Shown piece by piece: positions 53,301-61,417 of a DNA stretch of 64,000 nt. Both the position numbers and the translations under genes were made by a program. Source of the DNA: Streptomyces spinosisporus (GTDB lineage Bacteria > Actinomycetota > Actinomycetes > Streptomycetales > Streptomycetaceae); assembly GCF_022698145.1 (NCBI RefSeq), contig NZ_JALDAX010000001.1, positions 124,001 to 188,000 on the forward strand, written 5' to 3'. A model generated the notes under the pieces. The model was not told where the DNA came from. It was given only the letters and a program-made list of their open reading frames with translations, and ran no database searches. The stretch's first letter is position 1. Each line of letters begins with the position of its first letter.

Positions 53301-53644
53301 GCATCGAACTCGCCGCCCCCGCGGCCTCGTTGTCGTTCATCGGCAGCGCGGTCAACGGCAACCAGCAGACCAAGGCCACGGTCACCTACTCCGACGGCAC
53401 CACCGACACGATCGACCTCTCCTTCACGGACTGGACCGTCGGCGGAGGCGGCGGCACCGTCCAGTACGGCAACGAGGTCGTCGCCGAGACCGCGTACCGC
53501 AACGTCGCGGGCGCGGACAAGGACCCGGTGGCCACGTACATCTTCGCCACCAAGCCGTTCGCGGCGCCGCAGGGGAAGACGATCACGAGCGTGAAGCTGC
53601 CGCAGAACACGGATCTGCACGTGTTCACCCTCGCGACCGGCTGA
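50372..53644 (+). CDS. Secreted GH92 alpha-mannosidase
   Basis: 1090 residues. A signal peptide ends at about residue 25 (ATPALAA). The catalytic region has the GH92 start YVDPLIGTRNGGNVFPGAVTPFGM, a Glu at about 650 (DNEPSINVPYLYDYAG) and Asp691/692 (GNDDLGAMSSWYVFSAMGMYP), matching the acid/base pair of calcium-dependent exo-alpha-mannosidases. The C-terminal 300 residues are beta-sandwich (NEW3-like and NPCBM-like) carbohydrate-binding modules. The gene converges with a second GH92 gene and shares its operator. The likely role is trimming alpha-1,2- or related mannosides outside the cell. Confidence 0.92.
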   Translation: MRFRPTSLLLAAVLAVGGATPALAATTSPPDLVKDPAAYVDPLIGTRNGGNVFPGAVTPFGMLSWSPENTRGDATRTAAPGGYQYDATRIRGFSLTHMSGTGCAGGSGDIPFFPYAGEVTSSPASDTKDAVYASGFSHDDETTEPGHYKVRLASGVTADLAATARTGSGRFTFPADKPASLLIRTANSEVGSSASDVHIDPKTRTVSGSVTSGNFCGYLDPEGQRAYYTLHFTARFDRAFKATGTWQDDKLSPGSTEASGGTGGFSNGGQPVAGKGAGGYVEFEPGSGPVNVKVGISYVSQAGAAANLAAENPPHRSFDAVRDAAHRAWRERLGAIRVGGGTDAERTTFYTALYHAMMHPNVISDVDRRYSGSDGKVHRVARGHQAQYGTFSGWDVYRDQVQLLTLLSPRTGSDVAQSLYELARQNGGVWDRWLHGASGTHVMNGDPSPTALAGIRAFGGTDFDLDGALDSLVKAATVPTEQDLSSAGKPVLSVGQRPSLDKYLKLHYMPSVSNAWGGAAETLEMSGADFALSQLATAAGEKKTAATFAKRSQWWQNNFNIAADPSGGYIANRKADGSWVTGFTPSTGNGFVEGTAAQYTWMVQHNPAGLFAAMGGKDQAMARLDSFFHDSDGSWAFTGSGGDKSELDNEPSINVPYLYDYAGAPYKTQETVRAAMKQLWTTQPEGIPGNDDLGAMSSWYVFSAMGMYPQVPSRAELALASPLFPRIEIDRPHGGDISVRADGAAADAPYIHSLKVNGRTSDRSWLPASFVRDGGRLDYTLSATPDKDWGSDPADAPPSFRDGEQPYQIGVGPTAATIAPGDSTKVGIRALSMNGGSGPEVRFEVDVPEGLTATPAEGTVTGGTQEITLSAAEDVKQGFYDAEVTVTSGDTSYEQPVALTVAAPGTLLAAYNNTGVSDDEGDHDEADYDGGGWSYSRQALAAAGLTPGGQGTVDGLTFTWPDSPSARPDNVSAAGQSIELAAPAASLSFIGSAVNGNQQTKATVTYSDGTTDTIDLSFTDWTVGGGGGTVQYGNEVVAETAYRNVAGADKDPVATYIFATKPFAAPQGKTITSVKLPQNTDLHVFTLATG

Positions 53645-53660
53645 CGTAAAAGCAAAAACA

Positions 53661-53692
53661 AGGGGGCCGCGTCGCGAGCGACGCGGCCCCCT
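53661..53692. terminator. Bidirectional terminator between the two GH92 genes
   Basis: AGGGGGCCGCGTCGC and GCGACGCGGCCCCCT form a perfect 15-bp stem around GA. It lies between the converging stop codons. Confidence 0.9.
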
Positions 53693-53706
53693 CACTGTTC
53701 AGCGGC

Positions 53707-56700
53707 TCACGCGAGCAGCTCGACCTCCGAGACCACCGCCTCGCCGTCGAGCACCAGGCGGTACTTGCCGTACGTACCGGGCGACTTCACGGAGAACGCG
53801 CGGGTCTGCCTGTCCCAGCGGAAGGACTCCCCGGACCGCTTGTCCAGCGTCTTCCAGGTGGTTCCGTCGTCGGAGCCCTGGAGCGTCCAGCCGGTCGGCG
53901 CCTTGGTGTGGTCGCCGGACGACGTCACCGTGTACTGCAGGCCCTTGACCGGACCGGAGACCGGCAGGTCCACGGACGTGACGGTCGCGTTGGTGGCCGA
54001 GGTGTTGTCGAACAGCGCCCCCTCGCCCTTCAGCACGTCCGCCCGCGGGGTCGGCACCTTGTCGTCCTTGGTGATCGACACGGGCGCCGCGCCCTTGCCG
54101 CTGCCCCACTTCGAGGGCTTGGAGCCCATGTCGAAGTCGAGCACCCCGCCCTTCTGCAGCAGGTCGTTCGGCAGCGAAGTCTTCGACCAGGTACGGCCGT
54201 TGACCTTCAGCCCCTGCACGTAGACGTTCTTCGTGCTGTTCTTCGGCGCCCTGACGACCAGGTCGTGGCCGTTCTCCAGATGCACCGTCGCCTTCTTGAA
54301 CAGCGGGGAGCCGATGGCGTACTCACCGCTGCCCATCACCAGCGGGTAGAAGCCGAGCGAGGAGAAGAGGTACCAGGCCGACTGCTCGCCGTTGTCCTCG
54401 TCGCCGTGGTAGCCCTGCCCGATCTCGCTGCCGGTGTAGAGGCGGGAGAGCACCTCGCGCACGTTCTTCTGCGCCTTCCAGGGCTCGCCGGCCGCGTCGT
54501 ACATGTAGTTGACGTGGTGGGCGACCTGGTTGGAGTGCCCGTACATGCCCATCCGGACGTCCCGCGCCTCGGTCATCTCGTGGATGACGCCGCCGTAGGA
54601 GCCGACGAACTCGGGAGAGGCGGTCTCGGGTGTGGCGAAGTACTCGTCCAGCTTGTCCCCGAGGGCCTTCTGCCCGCCGTACAGGTTGGCCAGGCCCCGG
54701 CTGTCCTGCGGGGCGGTGAAGGCGTAGCCCCAGCCGTTGGTCTCCGTGTAGTCGTAGCCCCACACACGCGGGTCGTACTTCGCGGAGTCCACGCGCCAGT
54801 CGCCCTTGGCGTCCCGGCCCTGGAAGAAGCCGGCCTTGGAGTCGAAGAGGTTCACGTAGTCCTGGGCGCGGTTGAGGAAGTACTCCGACTCCTCCTTGTA
54901 GCGCTTCTCACCGGTCTTCTTGTAGAGCGCCTTGCCCATCTCGGCGATGCCGTAGTCGTTGACGTAGCCCTCCATCGCCCACGAGAAGCCCTCACCGGTG
55001 TCGGTGCTCGTGTAGCCGAGGAACGGCGAGGTGGCCATGCCCTTGCGGCCCACGCCGGAGGACGGCGGGACGACGGTCGCGTTCTTCACGGCCGCGTCGT
55101 ACGCCGCCTTCGCGTCGAACTTCACGCCCTTGACGTACGCGTCCGCGAAGGCCACGTCCGAGGAGGTGCCGGTCATCAGGTCCGCGTAGCCGGGGGAGGA
55201 CCAGCGCGAGGTCCAGCCGCCGTCCTTGTACTGCTGCACGAACCCGTCGACCATCTCGCCCGCCTGAGAGGGCGTTAGGAAGGAGTACGCCGGCCAGGTC
55301 GTCCGATAGGTGTCCCAGAAGCCGTTGTTGACGTACACCTTGCCGTCGACGATCTTCGCGCCGGTGTGGGTCGGGGTGTCCGGGTTCGGCATCGGCGAGA
55401 ACGGCGAGGCGTACTGGTACTTCGAACCCACCTTCTCGAAGCCGGAGTTGGGGTACAGGTACAGCCGGTAGATGCTGGAGTACAGCGTGGTCAGCTGGTC
55501 CGGCGTCGCACCCTCGACCTCGACCTTGCCGAGCAGCTTGTCCCAGGTGTGCTGGGCCTGCTTCTTCACCGCGTCGAAGGACCGGCCGGCCGGGATCTCC
55601 TGGCGCAGGTTGTCCTTCGCCTGGTCGACGCTGATCAGCGAGGTGGCCAGGCGCAGGGTGACCGTGTGGTCGGAGCCCGCGTCGAAGCGCAAAAAGCCCT
55701 TGACCCCGCTGGAGGACCCGTCCGTCACCTTCTTGTCGAAGACGCCGTAGACGAAGAGCCGGGTGGCGCCCGTCGACAGCCCGGACTTCACGTCCGAGTA
55801 GCCGGTGACGATGCCGTTGTCCTTGTCGAGCGTGAGGCCCGCCTGGTCGGTGACGTTGTCGAAGATCACGCTCGCGTCGTCGCCCGGGTAGGTGAAGCGC
55901 AGCGCCGCCGCGTGGTCGGTCGGGGCCATCTCGGCCTTCAGGCCGTTCTCGAACCGCACCCCGTAGTAGTACGGCCGCGCGGTCTCGTTCTCGTGCCGGA
56001 ACGCCAGCTCACGGACCTCACGGCCGGTGTCCGGGGTGCCGGAGGCCACCGACGGCATCACCTGGAAGGTCTGCCGGTCACCCATCCAGGGGCTGGGCTC
56101 GTGGCTCGCGCTGAACGACTGGATCGTCGGCAGGTTGTCGTCGTTGTTCGCCCGCGAGTAGTCGTACAGCCAGCTCAGCGACGACGAGTTGGTCACCGGC
56201 GTCCAGAAGTTGAACCCGTGCGGGGTGGCCGTCGCGGGGAAGTTGTTGCCGCGCGAGAAGCTGCCGCTGGAGTTGGTGCCACGGGTGGTCAGCGCGTAGT
56301 CCGACAGATGTGCCTTCGGCTTCTCGGGCGCCACCCGCTTCAGCGCGATGTCGTCCAGCCAGCCGCGGAACTTCGCTGGGCCCTTGGGGGAGTCGTACGC
56401 CACCAGGATCCGGTCGACGGTCTTGCCGGCCGCGACCGAGCCGATCCGCGAGGTGACGTTGTTCCACTGGTTGACGTAGAGGATCTTGGCGGCGCCCTGC
56501 GCCTGCGGCGTCAGCCCGAAGCCGTGCTGGTCGGTCGCGCCCAGGTCGCTGAGGTAGGTCCCGTCGGTGAAGGCCAGGTCGACGGAGACGTTCGTCGCGT
56601 CGTAGTCCCGGTCCTTGTCCGCCATCTGCGGGAACACCCGGTAGGAGAGCTGGGTGTCGCGGTCGACGGCCACGTTCACGTCGAAGACCTTGTTGTACGA

Positions 56701-57510
56701 GTACGCCCGCCCGTCGGCGGTGTGCCGTCCGGCGTAACGCAGGGCCTTCTTTCCGGTGAAGCCCGCGGCCGCCTTCGCGGTCGGTGAGCCGCTCGGGCCG
56801 TGGTCGACCAGCGAGAGCATGTCCTGCGGGACCGGGTTGTCGCTGTCACCGGTGGAAAGCTGCAGGTCGGCGAGTTGCAGGATGTCCGCGGCGCCGTTGT
56901 TCCTGGTGATGTCGAGCCGGAAGTGCTGGTACTCGGCCGGCTCGGCGAGGTCGTACTTCTTGGTCTGGAACCGCTCGCCGAAGGTCTCCCCGGAGCGGGA
57001 GTCGAGGGTCTTCCAGTCCTTGCCGTCGCTGGAGCCCTGAAGGGTCCAGTCCTTCGGGTCGCGCTCGGCGAAGTCGTTGGCCGAGGTGAGCGCGTAGTTC
57101 GTGATCTTCAGCGGCTTGTCGAGGTCGAACTCCACCCAGCCGGTGGCCTCGAAGGCCAGCCACTTGGTGGCCGACTCGCCGTCGACGAGGTTCTCCTTCA
57201 CCTCGCCGCCGCCGGTGTTCTCACCGCTGGCCCGGACGTCGGTGACATGGTCGTTGACGTTCCCGGGAATGCCGCTGCTGTATCCCCCGTCCACACCGGA
57301 GGCCCGTTTGCTGCCGTCCGCCTTGGTGTCGACCGTGTTCAGCCAGTCCGGCGCCGGATCGTCCGTCTCGAAAGAGGAGGCGAACGACCGGTCGGCGGCC
57401 GGTGCCTTGGCCGGAAGTGCCGTGGCCGCCCCCTGCGCGCCCACCGCCATAGCAAAAGCGGCCGTCAGCACGACGGCCGGACCCCATCTGTGCCTGGTTC
57501 TGTGCCCCAT
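53707..57510 (-). CDS. Secreted GH92 alpha-mannosidase with discoidin-like modules
   Basis: 1267 residues. A signal peptide (MGHRTRHRWGPAVVLTAAFA, cut after about residue 31) precedes an F5/8-type C domain (about 75-215: VRASGENTGGGEVKENLVDG, KPLKITNYALTSANDFAERDP). A second beta domain and the GH92 region follow (GFNFWTPVTNSSSLSWLYDY, GYHGDEDNGEQSAWYLFSSLGFYPLVMG). A C-terminal discoidin-like tail follows (DGTTWKTLDKRSGESF). GH92 family members cleave alpha-mannosides. GGGAGGG precedes the ATG at 57510. An operator copy lies 27 bp upstream, so it is co-regulated with the gene at 50372. Confidence 0.9.
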   Translation of the reverse strand: MGHRTRHRWGPAVVLTAAFAMAVGAQGAATALPAKAPAADRSFASSFETDDPAPDWLNTVDTKADGSKRASGVDGGYSSGIPGNVNDHVTDVRASGENTGGGEVKENLVDGESATKWLAFEATGWVEFDLDKPLKITNYALTSANDFAERDPKDWTLQGSSDGKDWKTLDSRSGETFGERFQTKKYDLAEPAEYQHFRLDITRNNGAADILQLADLQLSTGDSDNPVPQDMLSLVDHGPSGSPTAKAAAGFTGKKALRYAGRHTADGRAYSYNKVFDVNVAVDRDTQLSYRVFPQMADKDRDYDATNVSVDLAFTDGTYLSDLGATDQHGFGLTPQAQGAAKILYVNQWNNVTSRIGSVAAGKTVDRILVAYDSPKGPAKFRGWLDDIALKRVAPEKPKAHLSDYALTTRGTNSSGSFSRGNNFPATATPHGFNFWTPVTNSSSLSWLYDYSRANNDDNLPTIQSFSASHEPSPWMGDRQTFQVMPSVASGTPDTGREVRELAFRHENETARPYYYGVRFENGLKAEMAPTDHAAALRFTYPGDDASVIFDNVTDQAGLTLDKDNGIVTGYSDVKSGLSTGATRLFVYGVFDKKVTDGSSSGVKGFLRFDAGSDHTVTLRLATSLISVDQAKDNLRQEIPAGRSFDAVKKQAQHTWDKLLGKVEVEGATPDQLTTLYSSIYRLYLYPNSGFEKVGSKYQYASPFSPMPNPDTPTHTGAKIVDGKVYVNNGFWDTYRTTWPAYSFLTPSQAGEMVDGFVQQYKDGGWTSRWSSPGYADLMTGTSSDVAFADAYVKGVKFDAKAAYDAAVKNATVVPPSSGVGRKGMATSPFLGYTSTDTGEGFSWAMEGYVNDYGIAEMGKALYKKTGEKRYKEESEYFLNRAQDYVNLFDSKAGFFQGRDAKGDWRVDSAKYDPRVWGYDYTETNGWGYAFTAPQDSRGLANLYGGQKALGDKLDEYFATPETASPEFVGSYGGVIHEMTEARDVRMGMYGHSNQVAHHVNYMYDAAGEPWKAQKNVREVLSRLYTGSEIGQGYHGDEDNGEQSAWYLFSSLGFYPLVMGSGEYAIGSPLFKKATVHLENGHDLVVRAPKNSTKNVYVQGLKVNGRTWSKTSLPNDLLQKGGVLDFDMGSKPSKWGSGKGAAPVSITKDDKVPTPRADVLKGEGALFDNTSATNATVTSVDLPVSGPVKGLQYTVTSSGDHTKAPTGWTLQGSDDGTTWKTLDKRSGESFRWDRQTRAFSVKSPGTYGKYRLVLDGEAVVSEVELLA

Positions 57511-57536
57511 GTGCCAGCACCCTCCCTGGGCTTGTG

Positions 57537-57548
57537 GACAACGTTGTC
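57537..57548. promoter_or_regulatory. LacI-type operator, copy 3
   Basis: GACAACGTTGTC, identical to the site at 50162, within the leader of the second GH92 gene (leftward). Confidence 0.7.
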
Positions 57549-57738
57549 AACTTAGCCACGCAGAGACCAGTAGTGGGTCAAGTGGTCAGTGATGTCAAGG
57601 GTGTTGCCTGTGGCATTCGGGGTTTATGTCGCGGATTTTTCCGGCAAGGTGGTCACAGGGGGCTCATATTTCCGCGAGGTCTCAACTCGGATAAGACCAT
57701 CGGCCAACCTTGCATTCGATCTTGCTCCGTTGGCGGGA

Positions 57739-57754
57739 AGTGGACTATACCTGT
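57739..57754. promoter_or_regulatory. DasR-responsive-element-like site before ngcE
   Basis: AGTGGACTATACCTGT agrees at 13 of 16 positions with AGTGGTCTAGACCAGT, the palindromic form of the DasR site (dre). DasR is the GlcNAc-responsive repressor of chitin and GlcNAc uptake genes, so the site fits the downstream ngcEFG operon. Confidence 0.6.
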
Positions 57755-57877
57755 CGGCGATTCACCCCATCCGTACTACACGATCCGCACTTCCTGCACG
57801 ACCCTGCTTGACCTGACCGCGGTGCCGGGGAGGATCCGGTTCACCGCCTGAGTCCTGGAGAAGGCGAGGACTTGAGC

Positions 57878-59332
57878 ATGGGATCCACTTCCGCCGAGAA
57901 CAACGGCACGACGGGTGTCGGCCGCCGCGATCTGATCAAGCGGTCCGCCGCGCTCGGCCTGATCTCCGTCCCCACGATGAGCTTCCTGTCGGCCTGCGCG
58001 AGCGGCGGCGGCGACGACAACGGCGACAAGGCCAAGGCGGGCAAGAAGACCGCCAAGAACCCGCTCGGCGTGAACGACACCGCGGGCATGGAGTTCGTCC
58101 TCTTCGACGGCGGCTTCGGCAAGGAGTACGCCGAGGACGCCGTCAAGATCTACGAGAAGAACTTCCCCAAGGTGAAGGTGAAGTTCTCCGCCACCCAGAA
58201 GATCCAGTCCACCCTGCAGCCCCGCTTCAACCAGGGCACCCCGCCGGACCTGATCGACAACTCCGGCGCCGAGCAGATGGACATGGGCGTCCTGGTCGGC
58301 AAGAAGCAGCTCGCCGACCTCACCCCGCTGCTGGACGCCCCGTCCTACGACGACCCGAACAAGAAGGTCCGCGACACGCTGCGCCCCGGCATCGTCGAGA
58401 TGGGCCAGTTCGACGGCGACCCGGTCTGGATCATGTACTACGCCTACACGGTGTACGGCGTCTGGTACTCGCAGAAGGCCCTCGACTCCCTCGACGCGGA
58501 GTACCCGAAGACCTGGGACGAGATGCTCGCCGTGTGCGAGAAGGCCAAGAAGAAGGGCATGGCCGGCTGGACGTACGCGGGCAAGTACCCGTACTACGTC
58601 CCCTTCTCGCTCTACCCGATGATCGGCAAGGTCGGCGGCCGCGAGGTCCTGGACGCCATCGACAACCTGGAGCCGAACGCCTGGAAGCACCCGGCCGTCA
58701 AGGCCTGCTTCGAGGCCTACTACGAGCTCTACAAGAAGGGCTACATCCTCAAGGGCACGCCCGGCCTGGACCACATCCAGTCGCAGACCGCTTGGGCCAA
58801 GGGCAAGGCGCTGTTCATCCCGAACGGCTCCTGGGTGGAGAACGAGTCGGCGAACGTCATCCCCAAGGACTTCAACCTCGCCGTCTCCGCGCCCACCGGC
58901 CTCGACAGCTCCGACAAGCTGCCCTTCGGCACCATCTGGGCCTCCGGCGGTGAGCCCTTCATCGTCCCGGCCAAGGCGAAGAACCCCGAGGGCGGCATGG
59001 AGCAGCTGCGCATCATGCTCAGCGAGGCGTCCTCGAAGAACTTCACCTCCAAGGTGAAGTCGCTGACCGCGTTCAACGGCGGCACCACCGGCATCACCCT
59101 CACCCCGGGCCTCAAGTCCGGTGTCGCGGCGCTGGAACTGGCCAAGGACAACGTCCTGAACCCGCGCATCCAGGACTGGTACGTGCAGCTGGAGAAGGAG
59201 CAGATCGGTGTCGCGGGCCTCGGCGAGATGATGGCCGGCCGCGCCACCCCGGCCGAGACCATCAAGAAGATCCAGGGCTTCGCGGACGCGGCCGCCAAGG
59301 ACAGCTCGATCAAGCACTACAAGCACCAGTGA
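57878..59332 (+). CDS. ngcE: N-acetylglucosamine/diacetylchitobiose-binding lipoprotein NgcE
   Basis: 484 residues. An N-terminal twin-arginine signal (GRRDLIKRS, Arg16-Arg17) and lipobox LSAC with Cys40 mark a secreted lipoprotein. The body is an extracellular solute-binding protein (YEKNFPKVKVKFSATQKIQS, TPPDLIDNSGAEQMDMGV, GWTYAGKYPYYVPFSLYPM). It matches the NgcE family that captures GlcNAc and chitobiose for an ABC importer in Streptomyces. ATG 57878 is preferred to a TTG six bases earlier. The permease genes ngcF and ngcG follow. No ATPase is encoded here; MsiK normally serves several sugar importers in this genus. Confidence 0.92.
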   Translation: MGSTSAENNGTTGVGRRDLIKRSAALGLISVPTMSFLSACASGGGDDNGDKAKAGKKTAKNPLGVNDTAGMEFVLFDGGFGKEYAEDAVKIYEKNFPKVKVKFSATQKIQSTLQPRFNQGTPPDLIDNSGAEQMDMGVLVGKKQLADLTPLLDAPSYDDPNKKVRDTLRPGIVEMGQFDGDPVWIMYYAYTVYGVWYSQKALDSLDAEYPKTWDEMLAVCEKAKKKGMAGWTYAGKYPYYVPFSLYPMIGKVGGREVLDAIDNLEPNAWKHPAVKACFEAYYELYKKGYILKGTPGLDHIQSQTAWAKGKALFIPNGSWVENESANVIPKDFNLAVSAPTGLDSSDKLPFGTIWASGGEPFIVPAKAKNPEGGMEQLRIMLSEASSKNFTSKVKSLTAFNGGTTGITLTPGLKSGVAALELAKDNVLNPRIQDWYVQLEKEQIGVAGLGEMMAGRATPAETIKKIQGFADAAAKDSSIKHYKHQ

Positions 59333-59382
59333 ATGCCCGTCACGAGCGGCAGCACCGGCCCGGAAGATCGGGGTAGGCAGTA

Positions 59383-60309
59383 ATGCAGCACGGCAAGTAC
59401 CGGTTCATCGTGGGGTTCCTGGCGGTTCCCCTGGGGCTGTACGCGCTATTCGTCGTCTGGCCGTTCATCCAGTCCATCTACTACTCGTTCACGGACTGGA
59501 CGGGACTGAGCCCCGAATTCAAGATGGTCGGCTTCGACAACTACGACAGAATGTTCCACGACGACATCTTCTGGAAATCGTTGTGGCACAGCCTGCTGTT
59601 CGCGTTGGTGCTGCCGCTGGTGACGATCAGTCTGGCGCTCTTCTTCGCCTTCATGATCAATGTGGGCGGACGCAGAAGGAGGGGCGGCCCGGTCATTTCC
59701 GGTGTCCGGGGCTCCTCCTTCTACAAAATCGTCTATTTCTTCCCGCAGGTGCTCTCGATCGCGATCGTCGCCCTGCTGTTCGCTTTCGCGTACAACCCCG
59801 ACAGCGGCGCCATCAACGCGCTGTTCCGGGGCATCGGGCTCGACAGCCTCCAGCCGCTGTGGCTCGGCGATCCCGACCTCGCCCTGTGGTGTGTGATGGC
59901 GGTCCTCGTCTGGTCCACGGTCGGCTTCTTCGTGGTCCTCTTCTCCGCCGGTATGGCCTCCATTCCGGCAGATCTGTACGAGGCCGCGCTGCTCGACGGC
60001 GCGAACCGCATCTCCACGTTCTTCCGCATCACCCTGCCGCTGCTGTGGGACACCGTGCAGTCCGGCTGGGTGTACATGGGCATCCTCGCCCTCGGTGCCG
60101 AGTCGTTCGCGGTCGTACAGATCATGACGACCGGACCCGGCGGACCCGACTACTCGACCACCGTCATGGTCCTGTACGTGTACCAGAAGGCGTTCCGTGA
60201 CGGACAGGCCGCCTACGCGACCACGATCGGCGTCGCCCTGCTCGTCGTCACGCTGGCCTTCGCGGCGATCGTGATGCGTCTCGGCCGGCGCGAGCGGCTG
60301 GAGTACTGA
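59383..60309 (+). CDS. ngcF: Sugar ABC transporter permease NgcF
   Basis: 308 residues, six predicted membrane segments starting at FIVGFLAVPLGLYALFVVWP. The EAA loop EAALLDGANRISTFFRITLPLL is the contact site for the ATPase. It is the first permease subunit with NgcG. It lies 50 bp downstream of ngcE and 4 bp upstream of ngcG. The ATG 59383 is preceded by a weak purine-rich sequence. It is expected to form the membrane channel of the GlcNAc/chitobiose importer. Confidence 0.92.
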   Translation: MQHGKYRFIVGFLAVPLGLYALFVVWPFIQSIYYSFTDWTGLSPEFKMVGFDNYDRMFHDDIFWKSLWHSLLFALVLPLVTISLALFFAFMINVGGRRRRGGPVISGVRGSSFYKIVYFFPQVLSIAIVALLFAFAYNPDSGAINALFRGIGLDSLQPLWLGDPDLALWCVMAVLVWSTVGFFVVLFSAGMASIPADLYEAALLDGANRISTFFRITLPLLWDTVQSGWVYMGILALGAESFAVVQIMTTGPGGPDYSTTVMVLYVYQKAFRDGQAAYATTIGVALLVVTLAFAAIVMRLGRRERLEY

Positions 60310-60313
60310 TCAG

Positions 60314-61237
60314 ATGAAGACGACCGAGACCCCCGCCCCCGTGCCCGCCGAGTCCGGCGCCACCGTCAGCAAGGTCGACACAGCGGCCCGCCCGCAGAAG
60401 AAGCCGAAGAAGGAGGGAGGCGTCCTCAACGCCTTCTCCCACGGCTTCCTCATCCTGTGGGCGTTCATGGTCGTCATGCCTCTGCTGTGGGCCGTGATGA
60501 CGTCCTTCAAGGACGACAGCTCCATCTTCTCCTCGCCCTGGGCGCTGCCGGACAAGCTGCACTTCGACAACTGGGCGCGGGCCTGGACCGACGCCAACAT
60601 GAGCGACTACTTCCTCAACACCATCCTGGTGGTGGGCGGTTCGCTCATCGGCACCCTGGTCCTCGGCTCGATGGCGGCCTATGTCCTCGCCCGCTTCGAC
60701 TTCCCGGGCAACCGCTTCATCTACTACCTCTTCATCGGCGGCATGAGCTTCCCGATCATGCTGGCGCTGGTCCCGTTGTTCTACGTCGTGAACAACATGG
60801 GCCTCCTGAACACCATCCACGGCCTGATCCTGGTCTACATCGCCTACTCGCTGCCGTTCACGGTCTTCTTCCTGCACGCGTTCTTCCGGACGCTGCCGAC
60901 CTCGGTCGCGGAGGCGGCCTTCGTCGACGGCGCCTCGCACAGCCGGACGTTCTTCCAGATCATGCTGCCGATGGCCAAGCCCGGCCTGATCAGCGTGGGG
61001 ATCTTCAACTTCCTGGGGCAGTGGAACCAGTACATGCTGCCGACGGTGCTCAACACCGACCCGGACAAACGGGTGCTCACCCAGGGTCTGGTGCAGCTCG
61101 CCGCCAGCCAGGGCTACAAGGGCGACTGGTCGGGCCTGTTCGCCGGTCTGGTGATGGCCATGCTGCCGGTCCTGGCGGCGTACATCGTCTTCCAGCGGCA
61201 GGTGGTCCAGGGGCTGACGGCGGGGGCGCTGAAGTAG
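60314..61237 (+). CDS. ngcG: Sugar ABC transporter permease NgcG
   Basis: 307 residues. A charged cytoplasmic N-terminus (about 1-38, PQKKPKKEGG) is followed by six membrane segments. The EAA loop EAAFVDGASHSRTFFQIMLPM is present. It pairs with NgcF as the importer channel, with an ATPase encoded elsewhere. A strong terminator follows its stop, so ngcEFG is a closed operon and rok7B7 is separate. Confidence 0.92.
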   Translation: MKTTETPAPVPAESGATVSKVDTAARPQKKPKKEGGVLNAFSHGFLILWAFMVVMPLLWAVMTSFKDDSSIFSSPWALPDKLHFDNWARAWTDANMSDYFLNTILVVGGSLIGTLVLGSMAAYVLARFDFPGNRFIYYLFIGGMSFPIMLALVPLFYVVNNMGLLNTIHGLILVYIAYSLPFTVFFLHAFFRTLPTSVAEAAFVDGASHSRTFFQIMLPMAKPGLISVGIFNFLGQWNQYMLPTVLNTDPDKRVLTQGLVQLAASQGYKGDWSGLFAGLVMAMLPVLAAYIVFQRQVVQGLTAGALK

Positions 61238-61254
61238 CGTTCCGAAGCCTTCGA

Positions 61255-61286
61255 GCGCGCCGTCCCCGACCGCGGGGGCGGCGCGC
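61255..61286 (+). terminator. Terminator of the ngcEFG operon
   Basis: GCGCGCCGTCCCC and GGGGGCGGCGCGC form a 13-bp stem (one wobble) with loop GACCGC, 18 bp after the ngcG stop. Confidence 0.85.
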
Positions 61287-61417
61287 CCCTGTGTGTCCAA
61301 GAACCCGGATGCGGTTCAACCTCTTGACGGGAGGCGACCCGAACGGCTCAGCTTAGAGTTCACTAGTTGGACATAGTCGGGGCCTCATCGAAGCGGTCCC
61401 GCGCGCAGGAGGTCGTC

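Larger units (their letters stand above)
57511..57877. promoter_or_regulatory. Divergent region between GH92 and ngcE
   Basis: 367 bp without a gene. It holds the GACAACGTTGTC operator of the leftward GH92 gene (57537-57548) and a DasR-like site (57739-57754) for the rightward ngc operon. GCGAGGA precedes the ngcE ATG. The middle part (57600-57730) is moderately AT-rich with no gene. Confidence 0.7.

Noticed and set aside
61367..61417. Longer start for the ROK regulator at TTG 61367
   Set aside because: The added residues lie over promoter-like sequence, and the AGGAGG site supports GTG 61418.
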